This document shows positions 37,407 through 47,323 of a DNA stretch of 64,000 nucleotides, piece by piece. The notes under the pieces are model-generated. The model saw nothing but the letters and a program-made list of their open reading frames with translations, was not told the origin of the DNA and did not search any database. Positions within the stretch are counted from its first letter, which is position 1. The number at the start of each line of letters is the position of its first letter. Source of the DNA: GCA-002726655 sp046582185 (GTDB lineage Bacteria > Pseudomonadota > Gammaproteobacteria > Pseudomonadales > Azotimanducaceae); the NCBI GenBank assembly GCA_046582185.1, contig JAYGEX010000039.1, forward strand, positions 1 through 64,000. The letters run 5' to 3'. The translations under genes and the position numbers were made by a program.

Positions 37407-37946
37407 ATGCCAAAGAAGTATTCCATTCCTCCATTGTTGATTGCGTTTCTATTTGCAGGCCTGACAGTGAGCGCCGATCAATTGACCCGGGGAGAAGTGA
37501 TGGGACGTTGGGCTTCGCCAGGTTCAATTTTTGAGATATTTGAAGTAGACGGCATACTTCACGGCAAGATTATCGCGCTTAAGGATTCAGTCTACACAGA
37601 AGAGGAAGCTGCAGCGAAGGCTGGTCAGGTTCGCCTGGATGACAATAACCCGGATGAATCGTTAAGAATTCGTCAGACACTGGGGCTCGATATATTTCTC
37701 AACTATCATTTTGAGGATGCCCAATGGGCAGGCAATATTTACGATCCGGAACCCGGCAATACCTACAAGAGTAAATTGAGAGTTGAGAAAGGGTTGTTGG
37801 AAATACGCGGTTATATCAGGCTGCCCATGTTTGGGCGAACATCTAAATTCCCCTCAGCTTCAACTTGCCTTGATTACATTCGTGAGATGTTGCTTGTGGC
37901 AGGTGAATCATCATCCTGTACTGGCACGGCTGGTGGAGGAAACTAG
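37407..37946 (+). CDS. DUF2147 domain exported protein
   Basis: 179-aa protein with a signal peptide (about 1-23) and a DUF2147 domain beginning GRWASPGSIFEIFEVDG and ending with LEIRGYIRLPMFGRTSKF. The family is common in Gram-negative bacteria and has no established function; it is likely periplasmic. Confidence 0.82.
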   Translation: MPKKYSIPPLLIAFLFAGLTVSADQLTRGEVMGRWASPGSIFEIFEVDGILHGKIIALKDSVYTEEEAAAKAGQVRLDDNNPDESLRIRQTLGLDIFLNYHFEDAQWAGNIYDPEPGNTYKSKLRVEKGLLEIRGYIRLPMFGRTSKFPSASTCLDYIREMLLVAGESSSCTGTAGGGN

Positions 37947-37998
37947 CGCCGCGGCTTTGCTCACTATGGACCAAGGCTCCATGTAAAGCTGAAGTTGT

Positions 37999-38772
37999 TC
38001 ACACTGAAAGATAGAATCGCGTTCCGCAGATAATGACCTGATCATCTGAGACATAGCAGTTTCTCTTTTTTGATTCTCTCAATATGTGTTCTCTGTCAGC
38101 AACTTTGATGTCCAATCCTCCCAGTCCAGGACCACGGCCATCCGAGACTGCAACAAATCTCAACTTGACGTTGTTGAGCGGCACGACGATGGACTCGCCC
38201 TCCAGGTAGCTGTCGGTACCGATAACCTTTGCCCATTTTTCCGCCAACGTCACAGGATTGACGGATTGTAGTTCGACGCCAATAAAGTCGAGGGTGACAT
38301 TTTGATCTACCTTGTCCTCCCAGCCTGTTCCGCCAACAGGATGCCAGTAACCGACAAAGTCATTTTGGGCATCAGACTCGAGTTCCAGGAATGCGGCTTC
38401 CATGTCTTGTGGATGTAATTGACAAAGATTCCAGTCACCCCTCTGGGATTCATGAGCGATACGAACACCTAGATCTAGTGCACGCTGCCGCGCAGCCTGT
38501 TGCGTTGTGGTGCTGTCTGCCTGGGTAATGACCATGTATCCACCATCACCCTTGCGGCGTTCGAGGTAACGCCCCCCTGCTGTATTTTCCTGAATCGGCG
38601 CGACTACTTCCAGAAAATTTGTCCCTACTGCCATCAGGTTGTTTTCCAGCCCAAAGTGCTCGACACCAGGGTCAATGTAACAACTCTGGATTCCAAGGAT
38701 GTTTGTCAGGTCATCGATGACCGGGGCGAGCTTTTCTGCAACGAGACAGATTTGGCGAAGATGGATTGTCAT
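37999..38772 (-). CDS. VOC (glyoxalase-like) family protein
   Basis: 257-aa vicinal-oxygen-chelate protein with two betaalphabetabetabeta units, the first covering IHLRQICLVAEKLAPVIDDLTNILG to about 110, the second around 165-250. The start at 38772 is chosen because AGGTGA sits five bases before it; an upstream ATG at 38790 has no ribosome-binding site. Enzymatic role unknown. Confidence 0.78.
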   Translation of the reverse strand: MTIHLRQICLVAEKLAPVIDDLTNILGIQSCYIDPGVEHFGLENNLMAVGTNFLEVVAPIQENTAGGRYLERRKGDGGYMVITQADSTTTQQAARQRALDLGVRIAHESQRGDWNLCQLHPQDMEAAFLELESDAQNDFVGYWHPVGGTGWEDKVDQNVTLDFIGVELQSVNPVTLAEKWAKVIGTDSYLEGESIVVPLNNVKLRFVAVSDGRGPGLGGLDIKVADREHILRESKKRNCYVSDDQVIICGTRFYLSV

Positions 38773-38924
38773 GGTTGTCACCTGAGTCATTAAGATGCAT
38801 GGAAGCTGAACGATATCAAAGACCGACAGTGGTTGTCAGCCTCTGGATATTCACCCCTGGACATTCGCTACAACAGGCCTAGATGGTCGTGCCTGGCAAT
38901 TCACTTTGTGACTTATTTCCCGGG

Positions 38925-40295
38925 CTAATGAGCTTTAAGCTTGTATCTTATATTTAGATGTTTGAACCCATGTACAAAGCTTGCTTGAATTCTTTCGGGT
39001 TTGGTGGTGAGTTCCATACTTTCAATTCGTGGAATGAGCTGTTCAAAGAACAGGCGCATCTCCAGTCTGGCGAGGATCAGGCCAAGGCATTGATGTGGTC
39101 CAGTGCCAAATGCGAGATGACGATTGGGTTTTCGTTCAATGTTAAATTCAGCGGGATTATCGAAAATATCCTCGTCAAAACTGGCAGAAGCATAGAATAA
39201 ACCCAGCGATTCACCTTTCTTGATTTGTTGGCCTCTGAGTTCACAATCTTCTGTCGCCGTTCTTGAAAACTGAGCGACTGGTGTGGTCCAGCGAAGTATT
39301 TCTTCTACGGCCAGTTTCAGTGCGGTCTGATCAGATACGATTTCCTTGAATCGTTGCAATTGCTCTGGATGCGTCAATAGTGCATGTAAGCCGCCCACGA
39401 TAGCGTTTCTGGTGGTGTCGTGTCCTGCTGTAGCGACAATGGTGTAATAGGAAATTAGCTCTTTGTAAGGCAGATATTCACCGTTAATCTTGCCGTTAGC
39501 AATGTATGATCCCAGATCCTCAGTCGGATTAATTCTTCGCTCATCCGTAATCCTGGAAAACAGTTCGTATATATCCTTGATGGTGTCAAATATTGATAGT
39601 GGGTCATCTCCCATACGTTTCATCTCCGGATCATCACCGGCAAATAGTTCATTGGTTAGTCTAAGTATGAGGCCTTCATCCTCTCCTGACACACCGAGTA
39701 ATTTACTCACCAGTTTTAAGGGTGGCCAGACAGCAACGTCCTGAACGAAATCCAGTTCCCGCTCGGTTCCATCTCCCATCATGTCATCAAGAATTGTTCT
39801 TGTAATATTCGTCAGATCATCTTCAAGTGCCTGGATGTTGGTTGGCTTAAACCAGGGCTGTACGAGTGCTCTGTAGTTTGTATGATCAGGCGAGTCCATT
39901 TGTACAAGTGATCTGATTAACCCACTTTCTCCGGCACTCGCCAGAACTTCTAATAATTTTGGGGAATCTTTCAATCGCTTAAATATCTCTACGATGACGT
40001 CTTCCTTCATTTCCGGACTTGCCGCTTCGCGCATTAGTAATGGCCTGGGTGCGCTGGTAAATAGAGCCGGTTGTTTCTCGATCTCAATAATGTCGGCGTG
40101 TTTTGTGACCGCCCAAAATGGCTGGAAGCCTTCGGGGCTGACCTTGCGAAGCGGGTCGTTTTTCCTGAGCCAGGCGAATGCCTGACGTGGATGACCAATT
40201 CGACCATAGGTACTGGTTGAAATCACATCATCATCATTAAATTGGTAGTTTTCTTCAGTCATGTTTGCAGTTTCTCTCTGTGTAGTCATGACCAT
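38925..40295 (-). CDS. cytochrome P450
   Basis: 456-aa soluble bacterial P450 monooxygenase. The I-helix AGHDTTRN, the K-helix ExxR (EEILR) and the haem-thiolate loop FGTGPHQCLG are all intact. Alternative starts at 40289 and 40262 exist; the last has an AGAG-type ribosome-binding site. No ferredoxin or ferredoxin reductase gene is next to it, so redox partners must be encoded elsewhere. Substrate unknown. Confidence 0.93.
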   Translation of the reverse strand: MVMTTQRETANMTEENYQFNDDDVISTSTYGRIGHPRQAFAWLRKNDPLRKVSPEGFQPFWAVTKHADIIEIEKQPALFTSAPRPLLMREAASPEMKEDVIVEIFKRLKDSPKLLEVLASAGESGLIRSLVQMDSPDHTNYRALVQPWFKPTNIQALEDDLTNITRTILDDMMGDGTERELDFVQDVAVWPPLKLVSKLLGVSGEDEGLILRLTNELFAGDDPEMKRMGDDPLSIFDTIKDIYELFSRITDERRINPTEDLGSYIANGKINGEYLPYKELISYYTIVATAGHDTTRNAIVGGLHALLTHPEQLQRFKEIVSDQTALKLAVEEILRWTTPVAQFSRTATEDCELRGQQIKKGESLGLFYASASFDEDIFDNPAEFNIERKPNRHLAFGTGPHQCLGLILARLEMRLFFEQLIPRIESMELTTKPERIQASFVHGFKHLNIRYKLKAH

Positions 40296-40317
40296 ACCAG
40301 TTATTTTGTTGGCAGGG

Positions 40318-43300
40318 TTAACGAAAGTCCCTGGATTTTAATGCAAAGTGTTCCAGGTAATGGCTCAAATCTTCCACATGGCCAGCGATGACATGAATAA
40401 CGGAATCCTTTCTTTCCATCACGCCTTTGATCTTGAGTAAGCGGCCCTGAACAACAGCGGAACGGAACCTTTCCATAACGCGCGTCCAGATCACCACATT
40501 AACATTGTTGGTTTCATCTTCGAGCGTCAGGAATAATACACCGGAGGCAGAGGAGGGGCGTTGCCTGCCAGTGACGATACCTGCTACCTGAACGAAGCGA
40601 CCATGTTTAAGACTTTCCAGATCTTTTCCTGTTTTACATTCGCTAAATGGTTCTCCCATTTCCCTTAACATAGCCATTGGATGTCGGCCAAGGGTTAGGC
40701 CAAGACTGGTGTAATCAGCTCTAAGGTCATCTGTCTCTAATGGTGCAGGCATGTTTACTCTGCCATATTCGCTCCGCTCTTCGGCTACTTTGCTTAACAA
40801 AGAAGTGTCCGCAAGTATGCCTTTTACATCCCAGTGAGTTTGGTATCGGTGCCCAGACAAATCTTTAAAGGCGCCACCTTCTGTTAGCCGCGACAGGTCG
40901 CCCCTGTCGAGTCGTGCACGCCTGGAAATATCATCGATGCTGCGGATAGGAGATTGATTTCGTGCGCTAATAATGCGGTTTGCGGATTCTTCGCGTAAGC
41001 CCTTGATTCGCTGAAAGCCGAGCCTGACTGATGGCTGGGATATGTGGGTAGGATGTAAATATTGGCCTTCTTCCTCTGCAGGCTCTTCCAATGTGGACTC
41101 CCAATAGCTTCGCTCAATATCCACAGGGCGGATTTCAATATCGTGGCGCCTTGCATCCTGGACCAATTGTGATGGTGAATAGAAGCCCATGGGCTGACTA
41201 TTTAATAGACCGCAATAAAATGCTGCAGGTTCATGGCACTTTAGCCAGGATGAAACATAAACCAGTAAGGCAAAGCTTGCCGCATGGGATTCCGGGAAGC
41301 CATAGTCGCCAAAACCTTTGATTTGCTCAAAGATGCGCTCTGCAAAATCCCTGTCATGTCCTCTTTCCAACATGCCGTTTACCAATTTATCCTGGAACTT
41401 GTCGAGCCCGCCTTTGCGTTTCCATGCGGCCATGGCGCGCCTTAGTTGATCTGCTTCACCAGGGGTGAATCCAGCAGCAACCACAGCAAGTTTGATGACT
41501 TGCTCCTGGAATATAGGGATGCCCAGTGTTCGACCAAGTACCGACTCAATTTCAGCATTGGCATAAGTGACTGCTTCGTCTCCGTTGCGGCGCTTAAGAT
41601 AAGGGTGGACCATCTTTCCCTGTATAGGGCCAGGCCTGACAATGGCCACTTCGATCACCAGGTCATAGAAACATTTAGGTTTTAATCGTGGCAGCATGGA
41701 AATCTGGGCCCGGGATTCAACCTGGAATACACCGATGCTGTCACCTTTCTGTAACATCTGATAGGTCAGGGGATCCTCTGCAGGAATGCTCGCCATCGAC
41801 AATTGTGTATTTCGATAGGCATTGATCATATCGAAGCTCTTGCGGATTGAAGTGAGCATGCCAAGTGCCAGTACATCAATCTTCATGAGTGCCAATGATT
41901 GAAGGTCGTCCTTGTCCCATTGGATAATAGTTCGGTTGTCCATGGATGCATTTTCAATCGGCACCAGATGAGAGAGGGGGCCGCTGGAGATGACGAAACC
42001 GCCAACATGCTGTGAAAGGTGCCGCGGGAAGCCCAGGATCTGGTCAATGAGTTCAATGAACTGGCCAATGATCGGGCTGCGCGGATTTATGCCAGCCTCT
42101 TCAAACCTTGTTAACAAAATTTCCTTTTTGTCCCACCAGGATAATGATTTGGCAAGATGATCTACTAGCTGAAGATCCATGCCCAAAGCCTTGCCTACAT
42201 CACGAATCGCGCTCTTGGGTCGATAGGTTACGACTGTCGCAGCAATTGCAGCTCTGTCCCGGCCATATTTCTTATAGATGTATTGAATGACTTCTTCCCG
42301 CCGCTCGTGTTCGAAGTCCACATCGATATCCGGTGGTTCGTCTCGTTCCTTTGATATAAAGCGCTCGAATAACAAACTGATTTTGTCCGGGTTTACCTCA
42401 GTAATTTCAAGGCAATAACAGATGACGCTGTTTGCTGCAGAGCCGCGACCCTGACATAAAATATTCTGGCTTCTGGCAAAGTGAATGATGTCAAAAACTG
42501 TCAGGAAATAATATTCATATTTCAGTTCTGCAATGAGATTTAATTCCTTCTCAATGAGTTCGCGCACGTCGGCTGTTTCGCCTGCTGGCCAGCGCCTTTT
42601 AACACCAGCTTCAACAAGCTGCCTCAGGTAAGCGGCGGGCGTGAGATGGGGCGGCACGAGTTCTTTGGGGTATTCATATTTCAGTTCATCCAGTGAAAAA
42701 TCACAAAGGTCTGCAATCTCTACGCTATTGGCCAGAAGTTCAGGTGGGTAAAGGGCGCTGAGAAGAGGAATAGGGCGGAGGTACTTCTCCCGATTTGCAA
42801 ATAATAAACGGCCCGCAAGCCGGATGGATTGCCGCATTCGCACAGCCGAAATGGTATCTAACAGGGCCTTTTTGTCTGGATGGTGCATATGTACATCACC
42901 GCTTGCCACCAGTGGCAGATCCAGGTGTACAGATAGGTTTAATGCATGTTCGTAACTTTCAATTTCATGGCCGTCGGGAAACATCTCAAGGCCAATCCAG
43001 AGCCTGTTTGTAAAGAGTGGGCCTGCAAAGAGTTGAGCTAAGCGCTTACCGCAGTCCAGGTGATGAGACTCGGCTCTGCCAGGAATCCAGATCGCAAGGC
43101 ATTCGTTCATTGCGTACTCCAGGTCCTTGAGGGAAAGTTTGTATTCCCCTTTGTTTGCTCTTCTTCTGCCAATGGTTATCAGGTTGCAGATTTGCCCGTA
43201 GGCAAGCCTGTTTCGGGAAAGTAAAATGAGCTGGATGTCTTCATCTAGGAAAAATTCGCTGCCAATAATGAGTTTGAGGCCACATTCTTTTGCCGCAATA

Positions 43301-43542
43301 TGGGCCTTTACAACACCTGCCATTGAGCATTCATCAGTGATAGCAAGGGCGCAGTAGCCAAGGTTTGATGCCTGGATGACGAGTTCTTCCGGATAAGATG
43401 CGCCACGCAGGAATGAATAATTACTAATGCAATGTAGTTCGGCATAGCTCTTATTATGGAGAGCTTTCTTATGAAGAGCCTTACTGGTGGAATTCTTCTT
43501 AATAGAGTCCTGGTGATTTAGTTTGTTTTCAGATGTTGACAT
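40318..43542 (-). CDS. dnaE2: error-prone DNA polymerase DnaE2
   Basis: 1074-aa C-family polymerase used in SOS-induced translesion synthesis with ImuA and ImuB. The N-terminal PHP domain (YAELHCISNYSFLRGAS, about 33-50), the catalytic PDIDVDF, and the C-terminal OB-fold (HGRFVQVAGIVTGRQRP) are present; the length fits DnaE2 rather than replicative DnaE1. A near-perfect LexA box lies 27-46 bp before the ATG. imuA-imuB are 13 kb away at 56937-59454 rather than adjacent. Confidence 0.94.
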   Translation of the reverse strand: MSTSENKLNHQDSIKKNSTSKALHKKALHNKSYAELHCISNYSFLRGASYPEELVIQASNLGYCALAITDECSMAGVVKAHIAAKECGLKLIIGSEFFLDEDIQLILLSRNRLAYGQICNLITIGRRRANKGEYKLSLKDLEYAMNECLAIWIPGRAESHHLDCGKRLAQLFAGPLFTNRLWIGLEMFPDGHEIESYEHALNLSVHLDLPLVASGDVHMHHPDKKALLDTISAVRMRQSIRLAGRLLFANREKYLRPIPLLSALYPPELLANSVEIADLCDFSLDELKYEYPKELVPPHLTPAAYLRQLVEAGVKRRWPAGETADVRELIEKELNLIAELKYEYYFLTVFDIIHFARSQNILCQGRGSAANSVICYCLEITEVNPDKISLLFERFISKERDEPPDIDVDFEHERREEVIQYIYKKYGRDRAAIAATVVTYRPKSAIRDVGKALGMDLQLVDHLAKSLSWWDKKEILLTRFEEAGINPRSPIIGQFIELIDQILGFPRHLSQHVGGFVISSGPLSHLVPIENASMDNRTIIQWDKDDLQSLALMKIDVLALGMLTSIRKSFDMINAYRNTQLSMASIPAEDPLTYQMLQKGDSIGVFQVESRAQISMLPRLKPKCFYDLVIEVAIVRPGPIQGKMVHPYLKRRNGDEAVTYANAEIESVLGRTLGIPIFQEQVIKLAVVAAGFTPGEADQLRRAMAAWKRKGGLDKFQDKLVNGMLERGHDRDFAERIFEQIKGFGDYGFPESHAASFALLVYVSSWLKCHEPAAFYCGLLNSQPMGFYSPSQLVQDARRHDIEIRPVDIERSYWESTLEEPAEEEGQYLHPTHISQPSVRLGFQRIKGLREESANRIISARNQSPIRSIDDISRRARLDRGDLSRLTEGGAFKDLSGHRYQTHWDVKGILADTSLLSKVAEERSEYGRVNMPAPLETDDLRADYTSLGLTLGRHPMAMLREMGEPFSECKTGKDLESLKHGRFVQVAGIVTGRQRPSSASGVLFLTLEDETNNVNVVIWTRVMERFRSAVVQGRLLKIKGVMERKDSVIHVIAGHVEDLSHYLEHFALKSRDFR

Positions 43543-43568
43543 GGAAGGCTTCGATGCTGTCTATATAG

Positions 43569-43588
43569 TACTGTTAATATATACAGTA
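43569..43588 (-). promoter_or_regulatory. LexA (SOS) box upstream of dnaE2
   Basis: TACTGTTAATATATACAGTA contains CTG-N10-CAG with an AT-rich core, matching the gammaproteobacterial LexA operator. It lies 27 bp upstream of the dnaE2 start codon, in promoter position. Confidence 0.9.
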
Positions 43589-44140
43589 TTATGGAGCCCT
43601 ACAAGAACCTGCATCAGAATTTTGTCAGTAAACCTCATCCTCTATCCGGGTTTGTAAACAGGTGAAGGATATGGCGGTCAGGGAACCCAGTTGCCGCCCT
43701 GGCAGAGAGTCGTGCTTTATAAGTCTGGTGAACATATAACTATTTACAGATCATAGGTATTTATAAGTCAGCGAAAACCACGCTATATCCCTGATTATAA
43801 CTAACAAAATCAATCACTTACGAAAGGTGAAGTGTCAGTAGCATTCTTGTTGAAGAAAAAGCCTCAAATGTTTTTGTTGAAAGTGGCAATTTATCGACTT
43901 AAATAATTGAATTTTTAGAATAAATCCCCATAATCCAGCCTTCCCTGGGGCATCGATGCATTTACCCTGAGATTATTGCTGTTTTCGCTAGAGCAAATTC
44001 ACCGTTCTTCGATAGCGCCGCTAAGTTAATTGGCTTAACCCAGTCTTTGGTTAAGTTGTTTAACTCACAATCTTGAAGTGTATCAATCAAAAATATGCTG
44101 GATTAATCCCCCGTTTTAAAAAACTCATTTGGAGAGATAT
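43589..44140. other. 552-bp intergenic region upstream of the coiled-coil gene
   Basis: No ORF with support is present. An inverted repeat TTAACC / GGTTAA (44035-44040 and 44049-44054) lies about 90 bp before the downstream start codon, surrounded by further GTTAA motifs; it could be an operator or a hairpin in the leader. No riboswitch was recognised. Confidence 0.45.
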
Positions 44141-44854
44141 GTGGTTCAAAGTACTGAAATAGATATGTGGAAAGAGTTGGCGATCAATAAGCAGATCATG
44201 CTTAAGACCGTCACTGATATATTAGGTTTAGATGCAGAGTGTAGTGAAGAAGAATTGAAAGTTGCCTTGGAAGAAGGCATGAAGAGAATTTCAACAGCCG
44301 GTTCAATTGTGAGCGTTGCCAAAAAGGAAAACCAGGCAGCTGTAGATAAACTGGAAAACAAGCTTAGATTGAGTGAGAAATCCAGAGTAGAGCTTGAAGC
44401 GACGAATGCTGAATTGTTAGCCGAGAAAGAAAAATTGGAAAGCCTGTTGACCACGTCAAGAGATAAAAGTGAACAGGAAATAAAGAAACTTAGCACCGAA
44501 GTGGAAGATAAGAAGAAGCAGTTGAAGGCGATCAACGTTGCACTGGCCGATACGCCGGAAAATGTTGTTAAGAAGCTTAAGTCTCTGAACAAAAAGAAAT
44601 TTGATGATGCCAGTGCAAAAAAACGACTGGATGGCGAACTCGTCTCATTGAAGAAAGAAAAAAGAGAGATTGGTGACCAGAAAGAAAAGCTTGCTAGCCA
44701 GTCAGCAGTGCTTGCCGATCGACATCGCGAATTGCAGACGCTCTGTGAAGGACAGTTTGAGCAACTAAAAGAGCTCGTCGAAGATGAATCGAAGCTTGCA
44801 AAACTACCAGAGCTGGATGAGGAACTTCTCAGTAGTCTTGCCAAAGCTGCATGA
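44141..44854 (+). CDS. coiled-coil protein of unknown function
   Basis: 237-aa acidic/basic-rich soluble protein. Residues about 55-140 and 160-215 form long heptad-like coiled coils rich in Lys, Glu and Leu; a short globular N-terminus (KELAINKQIMLKTVTDILGLD) precedes them. The start GTG 44141 is set by GGAGAG four bases upstream. I do not recognise the family; a structural or scaffold role is only a guess. It is preceded by an unusually long intergenic region. Confidence 0.65.
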   Translation: MVQSTEIDMWKELAINKQIMLKTVTDILGLDAECSEEELKVALEEGMKRISTAGSIVSVAKKENQAAVDKLENKLRLSEKSRVELEATNAELLAEKEKLESLLTTSRDKSEQEIKKLSTEVEDKKKQLKAINVALADTPENVVKKLKSLNKKKFDDASAKKRLDGELVSLKKEKREIGDQKEKLASQSAVLADRHRELQTLCEGQFEQLKELVEDESKLAKLPELDEELLSSLAKAA

Positions 44855-45122
44855 TCTAGCTTAAAACAGGCCTCTGTAAAAAGGCGGTCTGGTCTATGCA
44901 ATCTGGCATAAGTGATGCCAGATTTACTTACCTATATTTATATTCCGGTCATCCCGTTTTTCTATATCGCTGAACTCTCGGTGTTGGGCTCTTCTCAGAT
45001 AAACCGTGAGTCCCATCAGGGAAATTTGGATCATCTGGCCGGGAATCAAGCCTCGCCGCACAAGAGTGAGCTAAACTTATTTGCTCGATCACTTTTTATT
45101 CGTTCGCCATAGGGGAAACAGA

Positions 45123-45344
45123 GTGAAGATGGAATTCCATCTGAACCTTTCGGAGGCTGAATTTCTGCAGTTCTATCAGGGAACGGCGCGTGAAGTCCTC
45201 GTGAGGACAACAGATGGTCGCACTTTAAAGTTTCCCGCAGAATTGCTGCAGCAATTTATCACCCGGGACGGCATTCAGGGAAGCTTTGAAATAGAATACG
45301 ATGCTGAATTTCGATTCAGATCCCTGGAACAACTTTCCGGATAA
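45123..45344 (+). CDS. DUF2835 family protein
   Basis: 73-aa protein matching the gammaproteobacterial DUF2835 family across its length: FHLNLSEAEFLQFYQGTAR, then DGRTLKFPAELLQQFITRDGIQGSFEIEYD. GTG 45123 has GGGGA six bases upstream; ATG 45129 is an alternative. Function unknown. Confidence 0.85.
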   Translation: MKMEFHLNLSEAEFLQFYQGTAREVLVRTTDGRTLKFPAELLQQFITRDGIQGSFEIEYDAEFRFRSLEQLSG

Positions 45345-45460
45345 TTTAAATACAGATAGATGTCGCGTCCATGAGTCAGAACTCTGGTACATTCGACCAT
45401 GAATTTCCCGGGAAGATATTGATGCCCTACCGCGATATTAAATGACTGATGGAGGATACC

Positions 45461-45952
45461 TTGCAAATCGAAAAAGGGAAGGTTGTTGCTTTTCATTATG
45501 TGCTTAAAGAAGAAGCCGGTGATGAAATTGAAAGTAGCCCTGCTTCAGAGCCAATGGTATATCTACATGGGTTTAGGAATACCCTGCAAGGCGTAGAAGA
45601 TGCGTTAGTGGGTTGTCGCGAGAATGATGCAGTTACGGTAACACTGCCCCCGGAACGAGCCTACGGTTTGCGTAAAGAGAACTCCGGTCAGCGAATTCCC
45701 ATTAAGCACCTTCTGACCAAAGCCAAAAAATTTAAGCCAGGGATGAGCGTTAAAGTGAATACACAAGACGGCCCCCGGGATGTAGTGATTGTTAAGGTAG
45801 GTCGGTTCAATGTCGACGTGGATACAAATCATCCCCTGGCAGGAAAAACTGTCACCTTTGATATTAGGGTTGAAAAAATACGCGAAGGTACAGCGGAAGA
45901 GATGGCACATGGTCATAGCCATGGCATGGATGGTGGAGCACACCATCATTAG
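45461..45952 (+). CDS. FKBP-type peptidyl-prolyl isomerase, SlyD-like
   Basis: 163-aa cytoplasmic chaperone/isomerase with a split FKBP domain and an inserted flap region (RIPIKHLLTKAKKFKPGMSVKV). The C-terminus is a short His-rich metal-binding tail (HGHSHGMDGGAHHH), as in SlyD but shorter. The start is placed at TTG 45461, five bases after a strong GGAGG; ATG 45449 would put that GGAGG inside the gene. Confidence 0.88.
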   Translation: MQIEKGKVVAFHYVLKEEAGDEIESSPASEPMVYLHGFRNTLQGVEDALVGCRENDAVTVTLPPERAYGLRKENSGQRIPIKHLLTKAKKFKPGMSVKVNTQDGPRDVVIVKVGRFNVDVDTNHPLAGKTVTFDIRVEKIREGTAEEMAHGHSHGMDGGAHHH

Positions 45953-45962
45953 TTGAAAAATA

Positions 45963-46517
45963 TCAGGAAACGAGCGCTTCTATTCGGTCAAGCACTACAG
46001 CCATGGGGTTATCTGTAGTGCCGCCACTGTTCCAGTAAGATGGGAATATTACGCCATTGCCACCTCGTTGGTTAAATTTCTCGATATTGCCATCACCGTC
46101 GTCCACCAGAATGGCCTTGGGATGGGCTAGCCGCTCCTTATGCTCTGTAAAGATACAATCAGTAAAGCCCTCGCCAAAGAATTTGCATAACCATTGATAC
46201 TTCCCTGCGAGACAGTCGGGGTAACCTGTAGGTGCGGTCAGAAATACCACATGGCCGAAACTGGAAAGTTCATAATATAAATCCGGAAACCAGGGAAAAG
46301 GTGAAAGTTCTGCCCAGAATGCAGTACCAAGCCGGTCCAACTCGTAGAAGAGCTGTTTAGGAGGCATGCCAATCAACTCTTCAGGATAGAAGTTACCCGG
46401 ATAGTTTGCTTGCCATTGCTTTAGTATCTGTTCAGGATTGTGGCCAATGGCCCTTAAGCCAGGCGTAATGAAATCTGCACAAACGCCATCCACATCCAGG
46501 TAGATCTCCCAGCCCAT
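45963..46517 (-). CDS. 5'(3')-deoxyribonucleotidase-like HAD phosphatase
   Basis: 184-aa HAD-superfamily protein. Motif I is DVDGVCADF (nucleophile and acid/base Asp), motif II is LTAPTG, and motif IV is LVDDGDGNI. This matches the NT5C-type deoxyribonucleotidases. Its start codon overlaps the stop of the enoyl-CoA hydratase gene (TAATG), making it the last gene of a three-gene operon. Confidence 0.82.
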   Translation of the reverse strand: MGWEIYLDVDGVCADFITPGLRAIGHNPEQILKQWQANYPGNFYPEELIGMPPKQLFYELDRLGTAFWAELSPFPWFPDLYYELSSFGHVVFLTAPTGYPDCLAGKYQWLCKFFGEGFTDCIFTEHKERLAHPKAILVDDGDGNIEKFNQRGGNGVIFPSYWNSGGTTDNPMAVVLDRIEALVS

Positions 46518-47323
46518 TATTTCCCTTGCCAGTCAGGTGTTCTCTTTTCTGCAAATGCTTTTGGGCCTTCCTGGGAGTCTTTGCTCTTCAGGCGTATCTC
46601 TTCAGATGCATATTTCGTGTAATACGCCTGGGCAAGGGGATAATCCAGACCTCGCATGGATGCTTCTTTTGTTGCCCTGACGGCGAGAGGCGCGCAGCGT
46701 AATATATCTGCTACATAGCCATCAACGGTTTCTTTGAGTTCGCTAAGCGGCACAACGTCATTGACCAGCCCTAATTGATAGGCTCGTTTCGCTGACATGT
46801 GGCGACCCGTTAGCATATATCCCATTGCGGGTTTCAGGCCAATCTGTCTGGGCAGGCGGTGTACACCTGCAGAACCTGCCATAAGGCCACGCCGAGGCTC
46901 GGGTAATCCAAATTCCGCATGATCTGCCGCGACGATGATGTCGCAAGCCATCGCAACCTCAAGGCCGCCACCAAGCGCATAGCCGTTTACCATGGCAATG
47001 ACAGGTTTTGGCGAAACCCAACGCTCGATAATGTGGGTCGTCTCTGATACCAATTTACGCCAATGGGCCTTTTGTTCGGCGCTCGCATCCCGCTCGATTG
47101 CCCGGTGTTTAAGGTCCGCGCCAGCACAAAAAGCCTTCTCACCGGCGCCGGTTATAACGCAAAGCCAAATATCATCGTTAGATTCAACTTCATCCATGTG
47201 TTGTGAAAGTTGCCAGCGTAATTCCGGGTTAAGGGAGTTAAGCGCCTTCGGACGGTTTAAGGTTATCCAGGCGACGCGATCCTTGACTTCAAATAAGGTG
47301 GTTTCCGTTTCAGTCACAGTCAT
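46517..47323 (-). CDS. enoyl-CoA hydratase/isomerase family protein
   Basis: 268-aa crotonase-fold enzyme. The oxyanion hole is formed by the AGADLKHRA and GYALGGGLEVAMACD segments; the catalytic Glu position lies in FGLPEPRRGL. It overlaps its upstream neighbour (PncC-like) by 4 bp and its downstream neighbour by 1 bp. Fits beta-oxidation-like degradation together with the acyl-CoA dehydrogenase. Confidence 0.92.
   Translation of the reverse strand: MTVTETETTLFEVKDRVAWITLNRPKALNSLNPELRWQLSQHMDEVESNDDIWLCVITGAGEKAFCAGADLKHRAIERDASAEQKAHWRKLVSETTHIIERWVSPKPVIAMVNGYALGGGLEVAMACDIIVAADHAEFGLPEPRRGLMAGSAGVHRLPRQIGLKPAMGYMLTGRHMSAKRAYQLGLVNDVVPLSELKETVDGYVADILRCAPLAVRATKEASMRGLDYPLAQAYYTKYASEEIRLKSKDSQEGPKAFAEKRTPDWQGK

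Noticed and set aside
44035..44054. attC site in the leader of the coiled-coil gene
   Set aside because: The TTAACC/GGTTAA hairpin is too short, lacks paired L boxes and does not border a cassette.
44146..44901. Ser/Phe-rich 251-aa leftward ORF
   Set aside because: It is the complement of the Lys/Glu-rich coiled-coil gene; its runs of Ser and Phe reflect AAG/GAA codons on the other strand, and the plus-strand gene has the ribosome-binding site.
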